Shown in pieces: positions 17,501 to 28,400 of a stretch of DNA of 64,000 nt (positions are counted from its first letter, which is position 1; the number at the start of each line of letters is the position of its first letter). This DNA is from CAYLRU01 sp964386565. GTDB taxonomy: Bacteria; Desulfobacterota; Desulfobacteria; Desulfobacterales; UBA5616. The position numbers were made by a program, and so were the translations under genes. Below the pieces are notes generated by a model. That model was given only the letters and a program-made list of their open reading frames with translations, was not told where the DNA came from and did not search any database. The stretch is taken from positions 1 to 64,000 of the forward strand of contig CAYLRU010000005.1 in the NCBI GenBank assembly GCA_964386565.1, in the 5' to 3' direction.

Positions 17501-19437
17501 TAGGTATAGGACGTGGTGTTGCCCAGGGCATCGGTTTCGGTAATCACCTGGTTCCGGCTGTTGTATGTCCAGGACGTGGTATTGCCCAGGGCGTCCGTCC
17601 TGCTCAGCATGTTTCCCACGGCATCGTAGGTAAACGTGACGGTATTGCCGTCGGCATCGGTCTGGCTGATTTTCCGGCCTTCGGCATCATAAGCAAATGT
17701 GGATGTATTGCCGCTGTAATCCGTGGCCGTGATCCGATTTCCTTCTCCGTCATAGGTAAAGGTTGCGTGATTGCCCAGGGGGTCTTCGATATCGACAATT
17801 CTGCCCATGAGATCGTAAGTATTGGTCCAGGTGTTGCCACGGGCATCGGTCTTTGTCAGCAGACGGCCAAGGGCATCGTATGTCATGACCGTTTCGTTTC
17901 CATCCGGATCGATGATTTTGGTCTGGTTTCCGGATGCATCATACTCGTATGTAAATGTATACCCTTCTCCGTCGGTTTCCGTGAGAACCTGCCCTTTTTC
18001 GTTGTACGTCATGGTGGTGGTACAGGACAGGGGGTCGGTAATGGTGACGAGGTTGCCGTTTTCGTCATAGGTATTGGTCCAGATGTTGCCACGCGGATCC
18101 GTGATGGTGGCGATCTTCTGAAACCTGGGGTCATAGGTGTAGGTGGTGACGTTTCCCAAAGGATCGGTCTCGGTGAGAATCTGGCCGAATTCATTGTAGG
18201 TATAATGCCGCTCTCCGCCGTTGGCGTCGGTTATCTTGAGCGGCCGAACATCAGCGTTGATCTGGGTGAGTTCTTCGGAACCGTCCGGAAAAACGGTTTT
18301 CACCATGTTGCCGTTGGCGTCAAAATAATACGTGGTCGTATTGCCCAGGGGATCGGTTTTTGTGGTATAATCGGTAAAATATACGTACGTGTAGAGCGCA
18401 CCGGGTCTGCCGTAAGAGGAAACGCGATCCCTATCATCGTAAGTCACGACATACGTGACGTTGCCGTTTTTGTCCGTGACGGAAACCAGGTTATGCTTCA
18501 GGTCATAGGCGTATGTGATGTCATAATTTAAGGGATCCGTCACCTTGACGAGATTGTCGTCAGCATCATAGGTATAGGTCCATACCCGGTTCAGCGAATC
18601 CGTGACCGTGACGATCTTGTCGTTTGTTCCGTATGTAAATGCCACCGATCTGGCGGTGGCGCTGCTGGAGACGGTAAGCAGTCGAAAATTTCCGTCATAG
18701 GTAAAATCAAGGGTATTGCCGTTAATGTCCTCAATGATGGTGAGGTTGCCGTTTTCGTCAAACACGTACGACGGTCTTAAAAATCCTGCCGAACACGCCG
18801 TGCAGTTGAGTGAATAGGTTCCGTCCGGGTTTTCCACCAGGGTGTCGGTCACTGCCGGGGACGTGGGTGTATACGATCCATCCGGATTTTTTACGAATTC
18901 CAGGCGAATCCCGTTTTCCTGCCGGATAATGACGGTGGTTCCGGTGTCATCCCTTGTCTTAATCAACTTTACCGTGAGGCTTGAGACCCATCCGTACCCG
19001 AAAGGACCGTTATACCTTTCCTGGGAATGGTAGGTTCGGGAAAGCTTCAGCGTCGGCCCCACGCCGGCGATTTCAAAATCCACGAATCCCAGCACAAAAT
19101 CGCCGGACTTCAGATAAACCGGGGAACCGGTGCCCTTTGACTTGCAGGTGTTGTTGCAGTCCGGCTTGCATTTCGGCGGATCCGGCGGCGGATCGGGGGG
19201 CGGATCATCCGGCGGCTCAGGAGGCGGATCCGGCGGAGCAGGGTCTGGTGGATCCGGCGGACCCGGATCAGGACCCGGCGGACCGGGAGGGAGAGGCGGT
19301 GAGAAATTGGTCGTGTTGTGTCCCGAATCCCAGGCCGTATCCGCGGCCCAAATGTGTCCGGGCTGCAAAAATATGCCCCCCAGGCCAATCAGAAATAAGA
19401 CAAGCAGTACCGCTTGTAATGTTTTTTTCCCTTGCAT
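14512..19437 (-). CDS. RHS/YD-repeat protein, Sec-exported, 1641 aa
   Basis: A Sec signal peptide (LLVLFLIGLGGIFLQPGHIWA) is followed by a proline-rich stretch of PPDPP-type repeats (about residues 45-85) and the RHS N-terminal region CNNTCKSKGTGSPVYLKSGDFVL ... LKLSRTYHSQERYNGPFGYGW. Dozens of YD repeats follow (TYDANGNLVKVTDPLG-like), then the RHS core end YRARYLNPALGRFMNPDP...NLYEYAMSNPLRYVDPRG near residue 1420. RHS repeats fold into a hollow shell enclosing the C-terminal region. The ~220-residue tip (KKCKKCCPKNSK, then glycine-rich beta-strand sequence) matches no toxin family I recognise. ATG 19437 with AAGGAG is preferred to the in-frame TTG at 19452. It starts 16 bases after the giant gene. 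The signal peptide suggests export without a type VI secretion system. Confidence 0.9.
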   Translation of the reverse strand: MQGKKTLQAVLLVLFLIGLGGIFLQPGHIWAADTAWDSGHNTTNFSPPLPPGPPGPDPGPPDPPDPAPPDPPPEPPDDPPPDPPPDPPKCKPDCNNTCKSKGTGSPVYLKSGDFVLGFVDFEIAGVGPTLKLSRTYHSQERYNGPFGYGWVSSLTVKLIKTRDDTGTTVIIRQENGIRLEFVKNPDGSYTPTSPAVTDTLVENPDGTYSLNCTACSAGFLRPSYVFDENGNLTIIEDINGNTLDFTYDGNFRLLTVSSSATARSVAFTYGTNDKIVTVTDSLNRVWTYTYDADDNLVKVTDPLNYDITYAYDLKHNLVSVTDKNGNVTYVVTYDDRDRVSSYGRPGALYTYVYFTDYTTKTDPLGNTTTYYFDANGNMVKTVFPDGSEELTQINADVRPLKITDANGGERHYTYNEFGQILTETDPLGNVTTYTYDPRFQKIATITDPRGNIWTNTYDENGNLVTITDPLSCTTTMTYNEKGQVLTETDGEGYTFTYEYDASGNQTKIIDPDGNETVMTYDALGRLLTKTDARGNTWTNTYDLMGRIVDIEDPLGNHATFTYDGEGNRITATDYSGNTSTFAYDAEGRKISQTDADGNTVTFTYDAVGNMLSRTDALGNTTSWTYNSRNQVITETDALGNTTSYTYDPAGRKLTKTDARSKIWSYTYDAAGNLLTETNPLNQTISYEYDANGNRTKITDPNGHVTYFEYDAVNKPVKTIVKIGDTAPEADEDDIVTVYTYDCLGRKVSETNALGETTVYEYNFRGQVISQTNDLGETKTYTYDENGNKTSYTTVTGNVITYTYDQLNRMATVGDTTGLFEAYEYDNSGNKTKITAADGNFQTVSYTAFNKPEILTDALGNTTSYAYDANYNLVEVTDRRGKVTKNEYDALNRLVKVTDPLNNSSSLEFDEVGNMVKMTDAKGAQTTYAYDDANRLTTITYDNGTSKWVSYDAAGRIISKTDQNGDVITFDRDEVGRIVTRHYYGNDGIEDYRYDYTYDKLGRLLTGTNAYGTVTVTYDAAGRITSSDQNGTTVTYSHDVINRTRTINYPSGASFTETFTLRDKIASIDHTISEINVAEYTYDALGRPVNRALGNGLNIRYDYNANGWVTGVSHRNGETEFLGFDYGYDKEGNRLFTSRTGDPSKSEQYEYDDAQRLTRFKRGALNPSNQIESPDFQKDYTLDSLGNWTTVAENAVPQNRTVNSMSQYTAVGGVTHVYDSNGNLVDDGVNTYTYDYENQLIKITRKSDSQVIAQYTVDAFNRRVKKTVGGVTTEFIYDDSRVIEERVNNVTTAYYVYGLRLDEPVMMNRSGQDYYYHADILGSTAALTDSTGNLVESYIYNPYGKVTVYDEAGSPVAASVKGNPYLFTGRRYDVESALYYYRARYLNPALGRFMNPDPKGFIDGMNLYEYAMSNPLRYVDPRGTATESCSGMSFSFDGTLLKKYLPAFLAERMGEPTVAFNYKKCKKCCPKNSKYPGKYRTDSELSLSITWSGDTGYISTPWGIGWDVDVFVFHSKGFVGLVAQVSWGFGGSLSGSTDNCADRYVGKGCINGSVTVEAMFGLAMEEKEAGWFKAYVSGGITGGVALCIEGSGGAGGGKLELTFSGSVSGAIKGTVGIWRFTYEQTFYEINQPIGPLVLLTTG

Positions 19438-19452
19438 CAGGCACTCCTTCAA

Positions 19453-22400
19453 TTAGTAAAAAACAACCATCAGTGCATTGCCTTCATCCGACGCATTGCC
19501 CTCGGCGTCCGTTGCGATGAGTTTGATTCGATAAACACCCGGGGGCACATAATCCCCGTCCTTGTTTTTTCCATCCCACAATATCTCGTTGCCGGTACCT
19601 TCAGGCACATCGGTTTGGGTGATGGACCTGACGATATAATTGGATTCATCATAGATGCTTGCCGTAACGTCTGCGGTTTTTGACAATGTAAATGAAAACG
19701 TGGCGGAATTTGTCTCATCATAGGGACGGGCATCCGGGTTCAGATACCCGGGAGATACCGTCACATCGCTTAATACCGGCTGATTGTTGACGATAATGGC
19801 GTTATCCGGCAGGTCCCATGCCATGGGTGCGATGACGTAATTGCCCGGTTCCACCAGGTTGCCCGTATCGTCCGTCCCGTCCCAAACCGCCACGTAGGAT
19901 CCGGCTTTCTGCGGTTTGCGCAGCATCAGTGTCTTGACCCGTATGCCGGCCCCGCTGGTAAACGGCGAGATATAGATGGTCACTTCCGATTTACGGTCCA
20001 AGGTGTACCGGAAGAAATTGGTTTCAGCACTGAAGGGGTTAAACGACGCCGGATATACCGTGGACGGCGTGTTTCTGGTGGTGCTCACATTATTGGTCAG
20101 GTCATACACGAACTTGACACCCCCAACCTCATATTCGATCACGTACAGGTACACACCGGATCGAACGATATTTCCCGCATCATCCCTGCCGTCCCAGGGA
20201 TCGGCATAAAAACCCACGGACCGTATGGATCTATCCACCAGGGTCCGAATCACCTCACCCACCCGGTTTTTAATCAGAACCGTAACCGTGGTATTGTCGG
20301 CGGTGAGCACCATGTTAATGAAAACCGGACCGGCTGCCGGATCAAACATATCATCACTCAACGTCGCCGTGATGCCGGCAGATACATTCACGTTCACCGT
20401 GTCCGTATCCCGGAGGCCGGTGTTGTCGGTGACCCGGAGGACGGCGTTGTATTCTTTCGGCACGGCATAGGAATAAGATGTCGTTGCGGTGGTGGAAGAC
20501 GTATAATCATAGGTTCCATCGCCGTCAAAATCCCACTCATATAGGACGATGCTGCCGTCCGGATCGGTCCCGGTCCCGGTGAATTGCACATCCAGGGTGG
20601 CGGTCCCGTTTACGGGATCCGCAAACGCCGAGGCCGTGGGTGAATCAGCCGTTTTGGCCTGGATCACCACGGTATCGGTCCCGGTCTTTCCCTGGTCGTC
20701 GGTTACCCGAAGCATGGCGGTATAACTGCCCGGTTCACTGTAGATATGCGGTGTTATGCCGGTGGTGGAAGATTCGAATTCATAAATTCCGTCATTGGTG
20801 TAATCCCATTCGAACTTTCGGATAAACCCGTCTGTATCGCTGCCGAATCCTTCAAGCGTCACCGTCAGAGGTGCATTGCCTTCCGACGGATTTGCCGACG
20901 CAAAGGCCTGGGGTGCACCTTCGTCAAGCGGGGGCAGCACCGTTATGACGGCCGACGCCGAATGCGATAGGTTTCGATTGTCAATAACCGTGAGGGTGGC
21001 CGTATAGGTTCCGGGAACATTGTACGTATGGGTGACGGTATCGGTGATCCGGGTGGACCAGACCGGTGACCCGTCTCCGAAATCCCAGTTGAAATATTCG
21101 ATAGTCCCGGTGGGGCTGTAGCCGTTCGAAACAAAATAAACGGTCATCGGAACGCGGCCGGTCGTCGGGTATGCCGCGGGAAGGGCTTCGGGAAAGATCC
21201 CCGCCCTGATCATCACGGTGTCCGTATCTGAATTGCCGTCGTCATCGGTGACGCGGAGAGTGGCTTCATATTCCCCGGTCAGGGGATATGTATGGCTCGT
21301 GTCGCCGTTTTCAGCGGATGAGAAATAATCCGCAGCCGGCAGAAAACCGGCAATACCGGTGGGGTAGTAGAATCCGGTAATCCGGCGAAGGATGGTGCCG
21401 TCAAAAGACATGACAACCACCTGGTGGGCGTACTGATCCACGACCCACACGGATTCTCCCGCCGGTGGAATGTAGGTCGAATACGGACGGTTGAACCCGC
21501 CGATCCGGGTTGTGATCCTGTCGCAATCTTTTGCCACGCGATCAACCCGGGCACCGTAGTATTCCGCCACCCAGACCGATTGATCCGACGGATTCACGGA
21601 TATATGGTGGGGATGGTCAAATCCGCCGAGGGCTTTATGATACATGCTGGCATCCAGTGCATTGCATTTCCAGTATCCCACAAGTCCGTCTTCGGACCCG
21701 GTCAGTTCGGCATCCTTGTTCGCATCGATCTGTGCCTGACTTCGTGCGACATTCCAGATTCTTACGTCATCGATGGTTCCGTTCCAGAAATTGCCCAGAT
21801 AAGTGTTAAAGGCATCGAAATCCGCACCGATAAGGGCGTCGCTGTTGCCGAAATCCAGGGTAACGGAAACGGGTTGAACATCTCCGTACGGTACCCCGTT
21901 CACATAGCAGGTCAGCGTATCGGCATCAGCGTCATGCACAACAGCGACATGGTAAAAGGAACCATCATCAAAATTCATACCCGGTTCGGAAAAAAATACA
22001 TCTACCCCGTTATCAAGTATCACATAGATGGTATTTGAATTGGAAAAACCGAAATACAGTTCGTTCTCACCGGAATTATTGCCCCTCATGAAAACGGCGC
22101 GATCAGTGACGCTTGTGCTTTTTACCCATGCCTCGATGGTAAAGCTTTGTACATCCAAAGCGGGATCGGACGGAATCTGTACGTAGTCATACCAACCGTC
22201 CATGACCAAGCCGCCGGACACTTGGCCGTCGGCTTCGGCAGTGTCCCCGCTGATTCTTCCCAAAAGGGCAAAGGGACCTGAATCCGGGGTATAGGTATCC
22301 GCCGTATGGTATCCGTCCGGAATATCGGGGGAAAGCTTGACAACCCGATTATTATTATAGTCCGCCACCCAGACCGAGCCATCCGACTGATCCACCGTTA

Positions 22401-25400
22401 CCCATGTGGGATTGTAAAAACCGCTGACCCGGACGAGTTCGGTTCCATCGGATGACAGCTTCACCACCTGGTGGTTGTATTCGTCCGCCACCCAGACCGA
22501 GTTGTCCGAGCTGTCCACGTCAAGCCCATGGGGGCGATTAAATCCGCCCGTACGGGCCAGTTCCACGCCGTCCGATGACAGCTTCACCACCTGATAATTG
22601 TATTGGTCCGCCACCCAGACCGAGCCGTCCGAAGGGGTGACGGCTATACCGAGAGGATCATTGAATCCTCCCACACGATAGATTTCACCGCTTCCGTCGG
22701 CCTTCAGCTTGACCACCTGATCATTCAAACAATCCGTCACCCAGGCGCTGGCATCATTCGGATCAACAGCTACCCAGCGCGGATTGTAAAAACCGGTAAG
22801 GGTTTTGTCCAGGTCATACCCCTCAAAACGATGCACCAGGTGATTGCCATGGTCAACGACCCAGACCACCGGGTTGCCGAAGGACCATTCATACAAAACA
22901 ATATCACCGTCCGGGTCTGAAGAACCATCCGCATCAAAAAAGACCGTCAGGGGGACATCACCCGCGTCTGGGTCGGCATTGGCCACTGCCGTGGGCGTAC
23001 CGGCTGTCTTCACCGTTATCAGCAGGCTGTCCGTATCGGAAAGCCCGTCTGCATCAGTCACCTGAAGTACCGCATTAAAAAGGCCGGGGGAAGTGTAAGC
23101 ATGACTTGTCACACCGTTATCAGCGGAACTGTAATCATAGGTTCCGTCACCGTCAAAATCCCATTCATACAGGACGATTGACCCGTCATCCGGGTCCAGG
23201 CCGGTTCCCGTGAAATTGACGCTCAAGGGGGCATATCCTTCGGTTGCGTCGGCCGCGGCAATTGCCGTGGGGGCCAGTTGGCTGTCGCCCACGGTAACGG
23301 TTTTTGACGCGGTTGTTGTCAGCCCGTCATTGTCGGTGACCCGGAAACGGGTTTCATACGTGCCTGCGGTCGTGTAGGTGAAATAGGTCTGTCCCGTGGT
23401 TTCCGAAAACCAATCAAAGGCCCCGTCGCCGTCATAGTCCCATTCATACCGGATGATGGATCCGTCGGCATCGCTTGCCGTACCGTTGAGATATACGGTC
23501 AGCGGCAGATTCCCGCTGGTGGGAGAAGCATAGTTGTTGGCTACGGGTGGATTTTTTTCAACGGTTACCGTTACACTGCCGTACACATGGTTGCCCAGTG
23601 CGTCCTGTACCCGCAGCACCGATGTCCAGGTTCCGCCCAGGTTGTATGTGTGGGAAACCCTGGGCGTAATAGTGCTGGTGTAGTCATAGACGCCGTCACT
23701 GTCAAAATCCCATTCATAGGAGACGATATGGTTTCCCGAAGCCAGGCCCGCCACAACGCCGTTTAATGTAACGGCCAGCGGTGCAACCCCCTGGTCCGGG
23801 GTTGCGTTGGCCGTCACCGTCACCGGCCCCACATAAATCGCCAGGGAAGAATCATAATCGCTCAAGCCGTCATTATCGGTGACCCGGAAAACAGGATTGT
23901 AAATCCCCGGTGAATGATACGTAAAAGACGTGTTGCCGGATGAACCGGATGTATAGTCAACCACGCCGTCACCGTCAAAATCCCACTCGTAAAGCGCCAC
24001 CGTACCGTCATCGTCCGTGCCCGTTCCGGTGAAAGAGACCGTCAGGGGCACATTTCCCGACGTGACATCTGCCGATGCAGATGCAACGGGCGGCGAATCC
24101 GGGCCCTCGTAGGTTCTGTAAATGGACAATCCCTTGGGGAAATAAAATCCGCTGAGCCGGGCAAGTTCCGTGCCGTCTGCAGCCAGTTTTACAATCTGGT
24201 GATGGTTATAATCCGCCACCCAGACGCTGCCGTCATCGGGGTTTACCTCCACGTCATGCGGGTTATAAAATCCATCAAGACGTGCGATTTCCGTCCCATC
24301 GGGAGTCATCTTGGCAACCTGGTGATGGTTATAATCCGCCACCCAGACCATATCGTTTGATGCGTTGACGCTGACCCCAACGGGATTATAAAAACCGCCC
24401 ATGCGATGGGCTTCAGAGCCGTCCGGCATGACTTTCACCACCTGGTGTTGGTTATAATCCGCCACCCAGGCCCCGTTATCGGATGGGACCGCGCACACAT
24501 CCACAGGGGAATAAAACCCATTGTAAATCGTGGCTTTTCGGGTATAGGTGTCAAACTTCCAGTAACCCACAAGTCCGGGTTCAGCCCCGGTGAGGGGAGT
24601 GTCTTTGCCGGACGCGATCTCTGCTCCGGTTCTGGCCGTATTCCAGAACCGGACATCATCGATGACACCGGGCCAGTAACGGCCCGGGCTGCCGTTAAAA
24701 CTGTTAAAGTCCGCACCGATGGCAATGTCGCTGGACCCGAATTCCAGGGTTGTGGATACGGCTTGAACATCGCCGTATTGAGTGCCGTCCACGTAACAGG
24801 ACAGTTCGCCCTTGTCCGCATCATAGACCAGGGCCACGTGATGAAACAAACCATCCTGAAAATTAACAGAACCGTAAAAATATGTATAGATCCCGTTTAA
24901 CCGGCATTCAATTGTCGTCATCCAATAAACGCCGAGGTACAGTTCATCTCCACCCGCATCGTTGCCCCGCATGAATATGGCGTTGGTACTTGTGTTGGAA
25001 CCTTTCACCCAGGCCTCCACCGTAAAGCTCTGGACATCAAAAACCGGCGCACAGGGAACATGGACATAATCTCCGCTGCCGTCCATGGCCATTCCTCCGG
25101 ACAAGCGCCCGGCAGTAATTTCCGAATTATCCATCACCAGGCCGTCGTTTCCGTTGGCCGTGGCATCGGGAGTTGAGCCGATTTCCCGGAATGCACCGGA
25201 TCCGGTATAATCCGCCGACATGGAAATGATGCGATGATTGTCCGTATCCGCAATCCAGAGGGTTCTGTTCACCGGATCCAGATCAACGGCCTGGGGGTAA
25301 TACAGGCCCGTTATCTCGGCAGTCTGTGCACCGTCGGCACCATACCGGACCACCCGGTGATGATAACGATCCGGCACCCAGACCGATCCGTCAATCGGAT

Positions 25401-28400
25401 CAGCCGCTAAACGGAGGGGATGGTCAACATCGGAAATGGACAGATGAAGCGGTTCTTCCGATGCATCGAGCTTCCAGTAGGATACCAGGCCCGGTTGAGA
25501 CCCGGTCAATTCCGCATTCATGTTGTCGGCTATCTCTGTTCCGGTCCTCACCGTGTTCCACAGCCTCACGTCGTCGATGGTCCCGCTCCAGAAGTTACCC
25601 AGACTCCCGTTAAACGAGTCGAAATCCGAACCGATGAGCACATCGCTGCCGCCGAAATCCAGGTTTACGGAAAGCGGCTGTACATCTCCATACTGAACAC
25701 CGTCCACATAGCAGGTCAGGGTGTCGGCGGCGGCATCATGGACCAGGGCCACGTGATGAAACTGGCCGTCATTAAAATATGTCGGAGTGGTGGTATTTGT
25801 AAAACGCCTTCCGGTGTTGTCCAAAAGGGTTTCAACCGTCGTTGTCCCTGATATGCCGAAATATAATTCGTTTCCGCCGGAGCTGTTGCCCCGCATGAAA
25901 AACGCCCTGCCGTTCGTGTCAGTACTTTTTATCCAGGCCTCGAAAGTGAAGCTTTGAACGTCAAAAACCGGATCAGCCGGAATCCGGACATAGTCCCAAT
26001 CTCCGTCCAGGACCAGGCCGTTGTTCAGATGTCCCGAAGCAATTGCGGCATTGCCGAAAAGCATGCCGATCTTGGATGGGTCCTTTTCGTCGGTAACAAG
26101 GGCTGTTGCGGACAGGATATACCCGTCCGGCACCTGGTTCTCCAGGCGGATGACCCGGTCGTTGTCCGGCTGGCTCACCCAGACCGCACCGGTCAGCGGG
26201 TCGACCTCGACGTCAAAGGGATAGTAAAAACCATGGATGGTCGCCAGGAGATCGCCTTCTTCGGAAAGCTTCTTGACCTGATGATGATAGGTGTCTGCCA
26301 CCCATATATAGGTGGCGTCGTCAGGCGACCGGACCGAAATCCGTTTTTCGGCCGTGGCCGTCTCGCCGCTGTTATCCGTTACCTTGAGCGTGGGAGAATA
26401 TATACCCTGGGTATCATAGGTATGCAATACACAGTTACCCACCCAGACATCGTCTATCCTCCACCCGTCAGCCGGGGTTCCCGTGTCCGTGGTCACCCTG
26501 AACCGTATTTTCACCGTGGGGTTTCCCGCATAGGCGGAAAGATCGTATACCTGCCTGGTCCATGTGGTTAACGTCTGGCTGTAACCATAATAACCGATCT
26601 GGGTCCAGTTTGCACCGTTGTCTCCGGAAACTTCAACGCGCCCGTAATCAGAATAGCCGAAATCAAATACATGATAAAATATCAGCTTGGGATCGCTCGC
26701 ACCGGAAAGATCGATGGTGGCGGACGTAAGGGACATATCGATATTGTCGCCATAATCGCCGCCGGGACTGTCTGTCCAGGAATAAGACCCTGAATGGGCA
26801 TCGGTCGCGGTTCTGGCCCAGGTTCCGCCGGCAATCCAGTATCCTTCCGTATATTCCATGGAATCGCCGAACACCGTGGGCGGTACAGCCCACGACTGAT
26901 CGACGCTTCCGTCCCCTTCCCAGTCCATTTCATAACTGTCCACGGTCCCGTCGGAATCCATCCCGTGAAGATAAACACAAACATCCAGGGGTGCTTCACC
27001 GCGCACCGGATAGGCACTGATAAGGGGCATGGGCGTTCCGGCCGGATTCACATGAATCGCCACCGTGTCCGTATCCTGGAGGCCGTCGTTGTCGGTGACA
27101 CGGAGGGTCGCCGTGTAATCACCCTCCGAATTATAGGGATGGGTTTCATCCCCGGTGTCCGAAGAAACAAATCCGTTGCCCTCAAAATCCCACTCATAGG
27201 TTGCGATGCTGCCGTCCGGGTCTGTTCCCGAACCTGAAAAATCCACGGTAAGAGGTGCATTTCCCGACTTTGGCACTGCATCCGCCGATGCAACGGGCGG
27301 TGAAGGGGCAACCGCAATCGCCACGGAATCCGTTGCCGTGTAGCCGTCCGGATCCGTTACGAAGATAGTGGCGGTATGATTGCCGGCGTAATAGACGTGC
27401 CGCACCTTATCGCTTTGCGTGGAGCTGTAGTCAGGACTTCCGTCGCCGTCAAAATCCCATTCGTACAGGGCAATGGTCCCGTCCCTGTCCCATGCATCCG
27501 CAGACAAAAACACCTCCAGGGGCGCATTCCCGGAATCAACACTCGCATATGCCGTCACCGTGGGATTGGCCCGGATCGTAATGTCTATGGCCTGGCTGTG
27601 GGTGTCGCCGGTATCGTCTGTAACCGTTAAAATCGCCCGGTAGGTTCCCGGTTCGGTGTACTGGTGAGATGTATCTCCGCTGACGGCTGAATGATACGCA
27701 TTGTCGGCCCCGGATACTGCAACGCATATGCCCCGGGGTGTATAAAATCCGCTCAGGCGGGCCAGCTCTGTTCCGTCCCGGTCCAGTTTCACAACCTGAT
27801 GATGACTTGTGTCGGAGACCCACACATCATGGGTCTGCGAGTTTACCGACAGATATAGAGGATAATAAAATCCCGGGACCCGGGCGAGTTCCGTGGCAGC
27901 ATCGGCCGACAGATGAACCACCTGGTAATAATCCGTCACCCACACCGTGCCGTCCCCGGTGTCGACATCGATCCCTTTTGGGCCACCAAACCCCGTGGCA
28001 ACCGTATGACTGCCCGTGTCGTTTCCGATATCATACCCGTCAGGCACATCCGAAGAAATTCGCACCACCTGGTCTGCAGCGGTGTCGGATACCCACACCG
28101 TGCCGTCGTTGGGATTGACGGAAATCCCCGCGGGTTTATTGAAGCCGACGACAATTTTTTGCGTGTTTCCGGTTGAATCCAGCTTCACGATACGGTTGTT
28201 TTCCGTATCCGCCACCCACACCGACCCATCAGCAGAATTAACCGACAGGCACCAGGGATCCGAAAACCCGGATACCTCGACAAGCTGGTCGCCTTTTTCG
28301 GAATATTTAAATAATTTATCGTGTCCTCTGGATACCACCCACACAGAATTGTCCGCAGGGTCCACATCCACCCAGACCGGGTTGGACAATCCGGAAACCC

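Noticed and set aside
17023..18531. A 502-codon open frame on the plus strand opposite the RHS gene.
   Set aside because: It mirrors the YD repeats of the real minus-strand gene, has a monotonous repeat-derived composition and no ribosome site or known domain.
24406..27237. Several plus-strand frames of 140-205 codons opposite the giant gene.
   Set aside because: They are antisense shadows caused by repeated, codon-biased NHL and LamG sequence; none shows a signal peptide, domain or start site.
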